Shown piece by piece: positions 36,701 to 44,226 of a stretch of DNA of 48,788 nt. The notes below the pieces were generated by a model. It saw only the letters and a program-made list of their open reading frames with translations. It had not been told where the DNA came from and made no database searches. Both the position numbers and the translations under genes were made by a program. The stretch's first letter is position 1; each line of letters opens with the position of its first letter. Source of the DNA: Flavobacteriaceae bacterium (lineage in GTDB: Bacteria > Bacteroidota > Bacteroidia > Flavobacteriales > Flavobacteriaceae); assembly GCA_021647985.1 (NCBI GenBank), contig JAKITQ010000022.1, positions 1-48,788 on the forward strand, given 5' to 3'.

Positions 36701-36995
36701 GAGTAGCGTGGTAGATTTTAAATTTATTCAAGAGATTAGAATAGATAAAAATGCATTACAATTTACCTTTGATATCTTTAACTTTACAAACTTAATCAAT
36801 AAAGATTGGGGTAAACTTAATTTTAGGTCTAGCAATGTTCAAGTATTAAGATTTGAAGATTTCTTAGCTGATGATACAACTCCTACATTTAGTTTTGATG
36901 AAAATTCCGCAAGTAAAATTGATCAAATAGATGATTCAGGATTACAAAGCTCAAGATGGCAAATGCAAGTTGGTATTAGGTATTTATTTAACTAA
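33795..36995 (+). CDS. Oar-like TonB-dependent receptor (1066 aa)
   Basis: A signal peptide (residues 1-21, ending ASLFAQ) is followed by a CarboxypepD_reg domain (GKILDANTGDPLPGANVVVI, GNYRISNMRVSGGAYTL). The plug domain has NLPTTSRSIADFVRITPQAQ and GAINAITRSGTNEFVGSAYY. A very long barrel rich in Asn, Asp and aromatics ends in MQVGIRYLFN. The plug text and size match the Oar-type receptors of Bacteroidota and Myxococcota, which are involved in export or uptake of undefined substrates and are often abundant. It stands alone with its own terminator and no SusD-like partner. Confidence 0.92.
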   Translation: MKKLTPLLFAIFILATASLFAQGSTTSSMNGKILDANTGDPLPGANVVVIQNATGTRYGASTDFDGNYRISNMRVSGGAYTLTVSFVGFTEFVKNNIVLNLGQGYRLNISLIEESSTLEEIVITAQGDGIFDGNKTGSETIISQRQMENLPTTSRSIADFVRITPQAQISEGTDGFSISLAGQNNRFNAIYVDGAVSNDVFGLAGSGTNGGQTGVSPFSIDAIESFQIAIAPFDVRIAGFTGGAINAITRSGTNEFVGSAYYFYRNENLAGKTPPSLVGDGESREKLNKFSAKTYGFRIGGPIIKDKLFFFANYERQDDVTPQPFNISNYGGDANAADLDQLQQFVQSNYGFDLGVYDQNDFTLVSDKITAKIDWNLNDNNKITLKHSYTKAVNLEARNSGNFNIGFLNGSEYFESKTNSTSFEWSSNIGSKYANNLIIGYTRVRDDRSPSGSPFPTVDIRDGNGNIQFGSEPFSTANLLNTDVWTLTDNFEIYKGNHTLIIGTHNEYSDVKNLFFAFNYGNYRYNSLQDWYDDKANIYQRGYSLISNNVGDASDGAAEFSVFQAGLYFMDEVQLTDDFKLTVGIRFDMPIWSDGRVNEDFNNRTIPILEAAGKNLAGAKVGQAINSTVHVSPRVGFNWNVNGEYKTQIRGGFGVFTSRVPLVWPGGAYNNNGVTGGFLFQGSWFTTPESFEPDVSQQAVDAVPGTGEVGGNIDLFAQDFKLPQVVKFNLAFDQKLPIWDLTLSGDFAYNKTLNQVYYQNLNLKDPIGNLTGTGDKRPIYNRRDEIDGVYDRIILATNSQKGESWNLVGTLSKSFDKGFYGSLSYSYGDSYQIFDGTSSQNSSQWRGIQNVNGKNSNLPMTRSVFSAGNRVISNISYELVWNKNLKSTFSMFYEGRQSRPYSYTYRQSDDLQQDDSRDFTSLIYVPLNENDIILTSNNWDALDAFIEGDDYLKTRRGQYAERNAVRGPWSSVVDFKFIQEIRIDKNALQFTFDIFNFTNLINKDWGKLNFRSSNVQVLRFEDFLADDTTPTFSFDENSASKIDQIDDSGLQSSRWQMQVGIRYLFN

Positions 36996-37013
36996 TATAT
37001 AATCCATAAATTG

Positions 37014-37049
37014 AAATCCCATTCTTTTATTAAAGTGTGGGATTTTTTT
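37014..37049 (+). terminator. Terminator of the Oar-like receptor gene
   Basis: AAATCCCA (37014-37021) pairs with TGGGATTT (37038-37045), followed by a T run to 37049. It lies 19 nt after the stop. Confidence 0.75.
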
Positions 37050-37064
37050 ATATCAATAATTGCT

Positions 37065-37072
37065 TACTTTTG
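37065..37072 (+). promoter_or_regulatory. Candidate -7 box of the four-helix membrane protein gene
   Basis: TACTTTTG matches TAnnTTTG 28 nt before the ATG. No TTG box is seen at the correct distance. Confidence 0.3.
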
Positions 37073-37100
37073 CTACAACTAATAATTAAAAATCAATACA

Positions 37101-37529
37101 ATGCTAAAAATGATACATTCAGGATGGGCTTATATAGCACTCATCATTTTAATCTTTGCAGTTTTTAATGCTATTAAAGGATTAACATCTAAAAAAGAAT
37201 TTGAAGATAAAGATTTGCGAATTTCCTTATTTACTTTAATTGTTGCTCATATACAACTAATATTAGGGTTTATAGCTTATTTTGCATCAGCCCAATTTGC
37301 CTTTTTAAAAGAAAATGGAATGGGAGCATCGATGAAAGAATCTGGAATCAGACTTATTGTTGTTGAACACCCTTTAATGATGATTTTAGCCATTGTTTTA
37401 ATAACAGTTGGGTTTTCAAAACATAAAAAGAAAGAATCTGATAAAGCCAAGTTTAAAACTATTGCCATATTTTATGGTATTGCCTTATTATTTGTTCTAA
37501 GTAAAATACCTTGGAGTCAATGGTTTTAA
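37101..37529 (+). CDS. Four-helix membrane protein, cytochrome b-like (142 aa)
   Basis: Four transmembrane helices are evident: YIALIILIFAVFNAI, FTLIVAHIQLILGFIAYF, LMMILAIVLITVGF and IAIFYGIALLFVLSKI. Histidines at residues 6, 50 and 90 (MIHSG, VAHIQ, VEHPLMM) lie at or near helix ends. They could bind heme, which fits the cytochrome B name sometimes given to this family. There is no CXXCH motif. Heme binding is only an inference. Confidence 0.8.
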   Translation: MLKMIHSGWAYIALIILIFAVFNAIKGLTSKKEFEDKDLRISLFTLIVAHIQLILGFIAYFASAQFAFLKENGMGASMKESGIRLIVVEHPLMMILAIVLITVGFSKHKKKESDKAKFKTIAIFYGIALLFVLSKIPWSQWF

Positions 37530-37535
37530 AATGTC

Positions 37536-37555
37536 ATTCCCACGAAAGTGGGAAT
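37536..37555 (+). terminator. Hairpin after the four-helix protein gene
   Basis: ATTCCCAC-GAAA-GTGGGAAT is a perfect 8-bp stem with a stable GAAA tetraloop, 6 nt after the stop. The following T tract is broken, so it may be a palindromic intergenic element rather than a strict terminator. Confidence 0.5.
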
Positions 37556-37589
37556 CTTATTATTTTAACCTAAAATAATCTTCATAAAA

Positions 37590-38342
37590 ATGAATTTCGT
37601 TAAAAAAATTCTAGCTTATCCCTTAAGTATAATCCATTATTTTTTCTTTACTTTAATTTTATTGATTTTTCACCCTGCGCAATGGTTGGCTTTTAATATT
37701 GGGGGTTACAAATCACATAAAACAGTTATTGATTATATGAACTTGTGTTTGGTAGGCACTCTATTTTTTTTAGGTACCCGAATAGTTTTTAATAACAAAC
37801 AGAACCTGCCAAAAAATACGCCATTAATATTGGTTTCAAATCATCAAAGTACGCATGATATACCTCCAATAATTTGGTTTTTAAGAAAATACCACCCTAA
37901 ATTTGTTTCAAAAATAGAATTAGGCAAAGGTATTCCCAGTGTTTCTTATAATTTAAAACATGGAGGGTCTGTTTTAATCGACAGAAAAAACCCTCGTCAA
38001 TCTATAAAAGCATTGAGTGATTTTGGAACTTATATTGAAAAAAATAAACGTTCTGCAGTAATTTTTCCAGAAGGAACAAGGAGCAAAGATGGGGCTATAA
38101 AACCTTTTAAAGAAAAAGGACTAAAAATCATGGTTAAAAAAATACCTTCATCTTATATAGTACCTATAACCATAAATAATTCTTGGAAAATAGTGCAATA
38201 TGGTTCATTTCCTTTAGGTGTATTTAACAAAATTGTTTTTGATGTGCACCAACCTATTAAAAGTGACTCCCTTCCTTTTGAAACTTTGTTTAATCAAGTT
38301 GAAAAAACGGTCAATGCAGGTTCTATTGTTAAAAAATCGTAG
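37590..38342 (+). CDS. plsC: 1-acyl-sn-glycerol-3-phosphate acyltransferase
   Basis: PlsC acylates lysophosphatidic acid to phosphatidic acid at the inner membrane. Two N-terminal hydrophobic segments are present. The catalytic HX4D motif is SNHQSTHDIPP, and the substrate-binding motif is FPEGTRSKDG. Length (250 aa) is normal. It converges on the omega-amidase gene with a 16-bp gap. Confidence 0.92.
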   Translation: MNFVKKILAYPLSIIHYFFFTLILLIFHPAQWLAFNIGGYKSHKTVIDYMNLCLVGTLFFLGTRIVFNNKQNLPKNTPLILVSNHQSTHDIPPIIWFLRKYHPKFVSKIELGKGIPSVSYNLKHGGSVLIDRKNPRQSIKALSDFGTYIEKNKRSAVIFPEGTRSKDGAIKPFKEKGLKIMVKKIPSSYIVPITINNSWKIVQYGSFPLGVFNKIVFDVHQPIKSDSLPFETLFNQVEKTVNAGSIVKKS

Positions 38343-38358
38343 CTTCGAGATTCTAAAA

Positions 38359-39138
38359 TTAATATATCTTAAAATTATCTTTGTCATTTAAAAAACGTAA
38401 GCTATTTCTTGTTTCTTGGATGTGTTTTTTAAATATGGTAACCGTTTCAATGCCTTCTATACTCTCTTTAAATTGCAATAAGGTTTCTCCTAAAGCATCA
38501 ATAACTGCCGAATGCCCATTATACAATAATTTATTTTTATCACCCCCTACTCTATTCAAACCCACAACATAGCATAAATTTTCAATGGCTCTAGCTTTTA
38601 ATAAGGTATCCCACGCTTTTATTCGGGTATTTGGCCAATTGGCAATATAAATAAGTACATCATAATTATCCGTATTTCTTGACCAAACAGGAAAACGGAG
38701 GTCATAACAGATTAAGGGGCATATTCTAAAGGATTTATACATGAAGATTATTTTTTCAATTCCAGCAGTAAAAACCTTGTCTTCATTTGCCATAGTAAAC
38801 AAATGTTTTTTGTTATAATATTTCAATTCGCCCGATGGAAAAGCAATTATAAAACGATTGTAAAAATTATTTTGTTCTTTTATTATTATACTTCCCATGA
38901 GCAAGGCTTCTTTTTCTTTTGCCTTCTGTAACATCCAGTTTACTGATAGTCCCTGCATGGTTTCTGCCACACATTCAGCGTTCATGGTAAAACCCGTTGT
39001 GAACATTTCAGGTAAAATAATTAAATCTATATCTTTGGAGAGCTTATCAATTTTATTTTCTAAATTTTTACGATTTAAATCTGGATTTTCCCATACCAAA
39101 TCCGCTTGAATTAGTGATATTTTTAATTGTTGTTGCAT
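38359..39138 (-). CDS. Nitrilase-fold amidohydrolase (omega-amidase, YafV-like)
   Basis: This carbon-nitrogen hydrolase has the Glu-Lys-Cys triad: Glu in LPEMFTTGF, Lys in YYNKKHLFTMANED, Cys in CPLICYDLRFPVWSRN. The wording ANWPNTRIKAWDTLLKARAIEN is typical of the YafV/Nit2 omega-amidase group, which hydrolyses alpha-ketoglutaramate and alpha-ketosuccinamate. These are the products of glutamine-dependent transamination, so the enzyme pairs functionally with the methionine aminotransferase at 42906-44063 on the same strand. The two are separated here by the serine hydrolase and the restriction module. Confidence 0.9.
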   Translation of the reverse strand: MQQQLKISLIQADLVWENPDLNRKNLENKIDKLSKDIDLIILPEMFTTGFTMNAECVAETMQGLSVNWMLQKAKEKEALLMGSIIIKEQNNFYNRFIIAFPSGELKYYNKKHLFTMANEDKVFTAGIEKIIFMYKSFRICPLICYDLRFPVWSRNTDNYDVLIYIANWPNTRIKAWDTLLKARAIENLCYVVGLNRVGGDKNKLLYNGHSAVIDALGETLLQFKESIEGIETVTIFKKHIQETRNSLRFLNDKDNFKIY

Positions 39139-39174
39139 GAACTAAAATTACATTAATTTAAGCGATTAGTAAAA

Positions 39175-39182
39175 TAATTTTG
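39175..39182 (+). promoter_or_regulatory. Candidate -7 box of the serine hydrolase gene
   Basis: TAATTTTG matches TAnnTTTG 32 nt before the ATG. No TTG at 17-23 nt upstream. Confidence 0.3.
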
Positions 39183-39214
39183 TATTTTAACTTTCCAATA
39201 ATCCATGACTTAAC

Positions 39215-40372
39215 ATGAAACATTTACACCTTATAAAAACCATTATTCTTTTTCTATTTTTAACTTCCTTATCTGCTCAAAATGTAAAATATTTCCCTGA
39301 AAGAAATGAAATGTGGAAAAAAAAGAGCCCGTCCGATTTTAACATAGATAATAAAAAATTATTATCAGCAATATATTTTGCTGAATCTAACGAATATAAT
39401 GGGTCAAGAGATTTGAGAATTGCTATTTTAAAAGGCTTTGAAAAAGAACCTTTTCACAAAATTCTAGGGCCTACTAAAAAACGTGGCGGGCCTGCAGGTA
39501 TGATATTAAAAAATGGTTATTTAATTATGTCATGGGGAGATGCCAAACGAGTAGATATGACATTTAGCGTAACCAAAAGTTTTTTATCAACTATTGCCGG
39601 ACTCGCTTATGATAATCAGCTAATAAAAGATGAAAATGATTTGGTTGCCAATTATATTTGGGATGGAACTTTTGCAGGAAAACACAATAGTAAAATAACC
39701 TGGAAACATTTATTACAGCAAAATTCTGATTGGTCGGGTGAACTTTGGGGAGGTAAAGACTGGGCAGATAGACCCCCAAGAGAAGGCAGTTTGGATGAGT
39801 GGAAATTTAGAACCCTTAAAGAGCCAGGAACTTTTATGGAATATAACGATGTGCGTGTTAATGTATTAGCTTATAGTTTGACCCATGTATGGCGGCAACC
39901 TTTACCTCTTGTTCTTAAAGAAAATATTATGGATAAAATTGGTGCCTCTACAACCTGGAGGTGGTTTGGTTATGAAAATGCCTGGATAGAAATTGATGGC
40001 ATTAATATGAAATCGGTAACTGGAGGTGGTCACTCTGGTGGAGGAATATTTATCTCAACCGAAGATATGGCTCGTTTTGGTTTGTTATTTTTAAATGATG
40101 GTAAGTGGAAGGGCGAAAGTATTATTAGTAAAACATGGATCGAAAAAGCAATTACACCATCAATACCCAATAAAAACTATGGATATATGTGGTGGTTAAA
40201 CAAAAATGGTAAAAGACATTGGGAGGGCATCTCTGAAAATGTTTTTTATGCCGCTGGATTTGGAGGTAATTTTATTATTATTGATAAAGAAAATGACCTT
40301 GTTATTGTTACCCGATGGTTAGAACCTTCAAAAATAAAAAACTTTATGCAAAAGGTAAATGAAGCTTTTTAA
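39215..40372 (+). CDS. Serine hydrolase, class C beta-lactamase-like (385 aa)
   Basis: A signal peptide (to about residue 21, ending SLSAQ) precedes a beta-lactamase/penicillin-binding-type transpeptidase fold. The SxxK motif is Ser118-Val-Thr-Lys121 in TFSVTKSFLS. The second motif is Tyr210 in FMEYNDVRVN. The third region has GGGHSGGGIFISTEDMARFG and, near the end, YAAGFGGNFIIIDKEND. These proteins are mostly esterases or peptidases with unknown substrates; true beta-lactamase activity should not be assumed. It is divergent from the omega-amidase and 270 bp before the methyltransferase. Confidence 0.87.
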   Translation: MKHLHLIKTIILFLFLTSLSAQNVKYFPERNEMWKKKSPSDFNIDNKKLLSAIYFAESNEYNGSRDLRIAILKGFEKEPFHKILGPTKKRGGPAGMILKNGYLIMSWGDAKRVDMTFSVTKSFLSTIAGLAYDNQLIKDENDLVANYIWDGTFAGKHNSKITWKHLLQQNSDWSGELWGGKDWADRPPREGSLDEWKFRTLKEPGTFMEYNDVRVNVLAYSLTHVWRQPLPLVLKENIMDKIGASTTWRWFGYENAWIEIDGINMKSVTGGGHSGGGIFISTEDMARFGLLFLNDGKWKGESIISKTWIEKAITPSIPNKNYGYMWWLNKNGKRHWEGISENVFYAAGFGGNFIIIDKENDLVIVTRWLEPSKIKNFMQKVNEAF

Positions 40373-40642
40373 GCTTTCTCGTATCATTGGTTATGGTGCA
40401 AAAATTAGTTGTTGGTATTGATAAGGTGTCGTTTTTTATCCTTCCAAATTTCGTATTGTTCTAATTTTGTGTAACCTCTAAAAATCAATCGATGTCTAAT
40501 TTTTCATTTGTGAATTTATACGTTTTGGTATTTATTATAATTCAAAATTGTAAATTTGACAAGCTTCATTAAAGATGATAATTTTTAATAGTATGAAAAC
40601 ATTTTATCATATATTTGTAACCAATGTATAAGGTTGTGTAAT
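40373..40642. other. 270-bp spacer before the restriction module
   Basis: No gene, hairpin terminator or clear repeat was seen in this very AT-rich stretch apart from a -7-like TATATTTG at 40610-40617 ahead of the methyltransferase. No -33 TTG lies at the right distance. Confidence 0.5.
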
Positions 40643-41887
40643 ATGGTTACAAAAGAATATTATTCGCTTTCAGAAGCATCTGAAGTTTTAGGAAAAAGTA
40701 AAGAAACCCTAAGGAGGTGGGACAGAGATGGAAGGTTATCAGCTATACGTGAGCCTATTAGTAATTATAGAATTTATAAAAAAGAGCAGTTGAACTTATT
40801 TTTGAATTTACTTTCAAGTGAGATAGTTGATGACATTGATAATTTTATAAAACCAGATGCAGATTATAAAGTATTAGAACTTTTTGCAGGGGCGGGAGGC
40901 TTGGCAATTGGTCTAGAAAAAGCTGGTATTAAGTGTGTGGCATTAAATGAAATTGATAAATGGGCTTGCCAAACTTTACGAGAAAACAGGCCTAACTGGA
41001 ATATTTTAGAAGGAGATATTAAATCTTTTGATTTTTATAAATATAGAAATAACGTTGATATAGTTACTGGAGGGTTTCCTTGTCAAGCTTTTAGTTATGC
41101 TGGAAAAAAGTTAGGAATGAAAGATGCACGAGGGACATTGTTTTATGAGTTTGCAAGAGCTGTTCAAGAAGTAAACCCACCAATTTGTATTGGTGAAAAT
41201 GTAAAAGGATTATTGTCTCATGAGAAAGGAAAAACGATTGAAGGGATGATTTCTATTTTAGATGAAATAGGATACAATGTGGTTCCTGTTCAAGTGTTAA
41301 AGGCAATAAATTATAAAGTACCACAAAAAAGAGAAAGAATTATTTTGGTGGGAATTAGAAAGGATATAGATATTAAATATTCTTATCCTAAAAAACATAC
41401 AATGGTCTATCATTTGTCTGATGCATTAAAGAAAGGAGAATTGTACAATTGTGACGTCCCAAAATCTGATGGGTCAAAGTATCCAGATCACAAAAGAGAA
41501 GTATTAGATTTAGTTCCACAAAAAGGATATTGGAGGGATTTGCCATTAGACATTCAAAAAGAATATATGGGGAAAAGCTTTTATTTAGGAGGGGGGAAAA
41601 CTGGTATTGCTCGTAGAATTGGATGGGATGAGCCAAGTTTAACTCTTACATGTAGTCCCGCTCAAAAACAAACAGAAAGATGTCATCCTGATGAGACTAG
41701 GCCTTTTACAGTTCGAGAATATGCTAGAATTCAGACTTTTCCAGATGATTGGAAATTTGAAGGTTCTGTATCTCAAAGATATAAGCAAATAGGCAATGCT
41801 GTACCTTGTAATTTAGGTCAGGAAATAGGTTATTCAATTATTAAGTTCTTAAATGAGTATTATTTAAGTTTATCAAACCCTAAATAG
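40643..41887 (+). CDS. DNA (cytosine-5)-methyltransferase with N-terminal MerR-like HTH
   Basis: This is the modification enzyme of a type II system. Residues about 1-55 form a MerR/excisionase-like HTH (YYSLSEASEVLGKSKETLRR, WDRDGRLSAIR, YRIYKKEQL). The m5C methyltransferase follows: motif I LELFAGAGGLAIGLE, motif IV GGFPCQAFSYAGKK with catalytic Cys147, motif VI GENVKGLLSH, motif VIII QKRERIILVGIR, motif X QIGNAVPCNLGQEIG. The ATG at 40643 is chosen over an in-frame TTG nine bases upstream. The fused HTH could regulate the module. Its tail overlaps the restriction gene by 28 bp. Confidence 0.93.
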   Translation: MVTKEYYSLSEASEVLGKSKETLRRWDRDGRLSAIREPISNYRIYKKEQLNLFLNLLSSEIVDDIDNFIKPDADYKVLELFAGAGGLAIGLEKAGIKCVALNEIDKWACQTLRENRPNWNILEGDIKSFDFYKYRNNVDIVTGGFPCQAFSYAGKKLGMKDARGTLFYEFARAVQEVNPPICIGENVKGLLSHEKGKTIEGMISILDEIGYNVVPVQVLKAINYKVPQKRERIILVGIRKDIDIKYSYPKKHTMVYHLSDALKKGELYNCDVPKSDGSKYPDHKREVLDLVPQKGYWRDLPLDIQKEYMGKSFYLGGGKTGIARRIGWDEPSLTLTCSPAQKQTERCHPDETRPFTVREYARIQTFPDDWKFEGSVSQRYKQIGNAVPCNLGQEIGYSIIKFLNEYYLSLSNPK

Positions 41888-42636
41888 TAACTGTAATTTT
41901 CAAAAGTGATTTCGTCTAAAATTTTTCGTTTAGATTCATTTGCGCTTTCTGTGATTTCATTTAGTGCAGAATTTCTCGATTTTTGAGAGTGCTCTTTTTG
42001 ATTTAAGAAGTCTTCAATTGCTTTAGGTAAAATTTGGTACAAATCAAATAAGGCATTTTCATTCCCTGAAAGCAACTTGTAGAACCGGTCTCCTGAAATT
42101 TTATATACTCTACTGTGGCTATATTCTTTTCCATTAATCTCTCCTTTCCAATTTTCATCAAAACTGCTTTTAGCTAATATTTGAACCCAATAACATTTTG
42201 CTTTTTTGTAAGTATCTGCATATTGAGCTAACTTTTGAAATAAGCTCTCAGCAGAACTACTGTTCATTGTATTGTGTTTATTTTTAATATCAGCAAATAA
42301 AGTATCATCTAACGCTTTTATATCAAATCCGCTTAAATTTCCTCTCTCAAAACTTAAAATTCCACCTAAAATTTCTTCATGAAATGTTCCAATAGAATTA
42401 TTAATAGATTTATCAATTTGTCTAGTAATCTCCGTTTTGATTAGTGTTTCTTCATCTAAATTATTAAATTTTGAATCAAATGTGAGCTTAATCGTGTCAA
42501 TTTTGTTGTTGTAAAATTTTTTTTTGCTAATGTTTGCTTTGGCCTTTAAATAAGAATTGTGAAGGTTTTTTATACAAGAAAACAAGTGTTCGTCAGAGAT
42601 AAAATTTAAATATTTATTTGCCATTTTATTATTCAC
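41860..42636 (-). CDS. Eco47II-like type II restriction endonuclease
   Basis: Family-like segments are KYLNFISDEHLFSCIKNLH at the start, SIGTFHEEILGGILSFERG and FADIKNKHNTMNSSSAES. The PD-(D/E)XK-type catalytic residues are probably Asp105 (SGFDIKALDD) and Asp116-Ile-Lys118 (ADIKNK). Eco47II and its relatives cut GGNCC/GGWCC sites and are paired with m5C methyltransferases, which fits the neighbour. The specificity is inferred from this family recollection. The gene is convergent with the methyltransferase, and a second in-frame Met (residue 5) could be the true start. Confidence 0.85.
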   Translation of the reverse strand: MNNKMANKYLNFISDEHLFSCIKNLHNSYLKAKANISKKKFYNNKIDTIKLTFDSKFNNLDEETLIKTEITRQIDKSINNSIGTFHEEILGGILSFERGNLSGFDIKALDDTLFADIKNKHNTMNSSSAESLFQKLAQYADTYKKAKCYWVQILAKSSFDENWKGEINGKEYSHSRVYKISGDRFYKLLSGNENALFDLYQILPKAIEDFLNQKEHSQKSRNSALNEITESANESKRKILDEITFENYSYYLGFDKLK

Positions 42637-42811
42637 ATTAGATTATGACGAATTTACAAAATCTTAATAGACTTCAATGAATTTATATTTTTTTCAATAC
42701 GTACAACTCCTAATAAAATCACAACTTTATTAGAAATCAGTCTTATTTATAATACTTTTGAATAAAACTCTTTGGATAAATTTCATATTAAACTTATAAT
42801 AAAATAAACGC

Positions 42812-42868
42812 AATTAATGTTAATTGAGTCTGTTTATGGACTGTATTAACATTAATTGAGTCTGTTTA
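42812..42868. repeat. Direct and inverted repeats at the edge of the restriction module
   Basis: TTAATTGAGTCTGTTTA (17 bp) occurs at 42820-42836 and again at 42852-42868, a 32-bp period. In addition AATTAATGTTAAT (42812-42824) is the exact reverse complement of 42845-42857. They lie in the 269-bp spacer between the restriction enzyme and the aminotransferase, which contains no gene. They could mark an insertion border or an operator. Confidence 0.65.
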
Positions 42869-42905
42869 CGGGCGCGATTTACAAAAAACAGAAAAAATGC
42901 TGTGA

Positions 42906-44063
42906 TTAAATAGTATTTAAAATTTCTGCTGCTTGTAATAAGGTGTCTTCATTTTTAGAAAAACAAAAACGCAAAACTTTTTTATCTATTTTATTATTGT
43001 AAAATACTGAGATAGGAATAGAGGCAATTTTATTTTCTTTGGTTAACCTGATTGCAAAATTAACATCACTTTCATCACTAATGTTTTCATATCCTAATAA
43101 CTGAAAATAAGTCCCTTTTGAAGGAATAATACTAAATCTTGAATCTTTAATTGCATCTAAAAAAAAGTCGCGTTTGGCTTGATAAAAATCTGGCAATTTT
43201 AAATAATTATTAGGTGTTTTTATATAGGTAGCCAATGCTTTTTGCATGGGGTGATTTACCGAAAACACGTTGAATTGATGGGTTTTCCTAAACGCAACCA
43301 TCAATTCCGCAGGAGCGAGACAATAACCCATTTTCCAACCCGTAGCATGAAAAGTTTTACCAAAACTTGCAACAATAAATGTGCGATTGGCCAAATCATT
43401 AAATAAAGCAGCACTTTGATGTTTAACCTTATCAAAAATAATGTGTTCATAAACCTCATCGCTAAGTATAATAATGTTTGTTTCTTTTACCAATAACGCT
43501 AAAGTTTTCATATCTTTTTCAGATAAAACTGTTCCGGAAGGATTGTGTGGGGTATTGATGATAATCATCTTTGTTTTATCATTAATACTTGCCTTTACCC
43601 GATTCCAGTCTACTGCAAAATCAGGGGCTTCAAGTTCAATCTCTATTGTTTTACCTCCATTTAATTTTACAGCAGGGTCATAACAGTCATAGGCAGGTGC
43701 AAAAATAATTACCTCATCATCTTTTTGAATAAAAGCAGAAATAATGGTGTAAATGGCCTGAGTAGCACCGGCTGTAATGTTTATTTCCGTTTCAGGATTA
43801 TAATGGATATTATACAAACTAAATACTTTCTCTGATATTGCTTCCCGAAGTTCTATAATTCCTTGCATGGGAGCATACTGATTAAAACCATCTATCATGG
43901 CCTTGCAAACCAAACCTGTCAACTCTTTTGCAACAGGAAAATTAGGAAAACCCTGAGATAAATTTATGGCTTTTTCTTTATTTGCCAAACCGCTCATAAT
44001 TGCAAAAATACTGGTTGTAGCATTAGGTAACTTAGAGAACATTTGTTGGGAGTAAACAGGCAT
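42906..44063 (-). CDS. Methionine aminotransferase (PLP-dependent, KAT/YbdL-like)
   Basis: This fold-type I aminotransferase has the PLP-lysine in VASFGKTFHATGWKMGYC. Further family motifs are NLSQGFPNFPVAKELT, NITAGATQAIYTIISAF, IINTPHNPSGTVLS and ILSDEVYEHI. The sequence style is that of YbdL and glutamine transaminase K, which accept methionine and glutamine. This produces keto-acids that an omega-amidase then deamidates. Length (385 aa) is typical. The nearest upstream gene on the same strand is sdhB, but a terminator separates them. Confidence 0.9.
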   Translation of the reverse strand: MPVYSQQMFSKLPNATTSIFAIMSGLANKEKAINLSQGFPNFPVAKELTGLVCKAMIDGFNQYAPMQGIIELREAISEKVFSLYNIHYNPETEINITAGATQAIYTIISAFIQKDDEVIIFAPAYDCYDPAVKLNGGKTIEIELEAPDFAVDWNRVKASINDKTKMIIINTPHNPSGTVLSEKDMKTLALLVKETNIIILSDEVYEHIIFDKVKHQSAALFNDLANRTFIVASFGKTFHATGWKMGYCLAPAELMVAFRKTHQFNVFSVNHPMQKALATYIKTPNNYLKLPDFYQAKRDFFLDAIKDSRFSIIPSKGTYFQLLGYENISDESDVNFAIRLTKENKIASIPISVFYNNKIDKKVLRFCFSKNEDTLLQAAEILNTI

Positions 44064-44173
44064 TAGCGTTTTAATTTAAAGGTTTTATTCGATAGAGAGT
44101 CTTTATTAATAATCATATTCAAGTCTTTTATTTATACCTTTTATATGTGATAACTAAAATACAATATTTTAAA

Positions 44174-44206
44174 ACAAAAAAACCGCTAACAAAAGTCAAC
44201 GGTTTT
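44174..44206 (-). terminator. Rho-independent terminator of the sdhCAB operon
   Basis: On the minus strand AAAACCG (44206-44200) pairs with CGGTTTT (44185-44179), followed by a T run (44182-44176). It lies 21 nt after the sdhB stop. Confidence 0.75.
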
Positions 44207-44226
44207 CTATTTTAAAATAAATGCTT

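Noticed and set aside
39215..40372. Antibiotic-resistance beta-lactamase
   Set aside because: The SxxK and Tyr motifs show only the general serine-hydrolase fold; the third motif is not a typical KTG and the family is mostly esterases or peptidases.
40373..40642. Hidden small gene in the spacer before the methyltransferase
   Set aside because: All frames are broken by frequent stops and no start with a coding-like peptide was found.
39215..42636. Larger defence island around the restriction module
   Set aside because: No other defence gene, helicase, integrase or toxin-antitoxin pair is seen on either side; the neighbours are metabolic genes.
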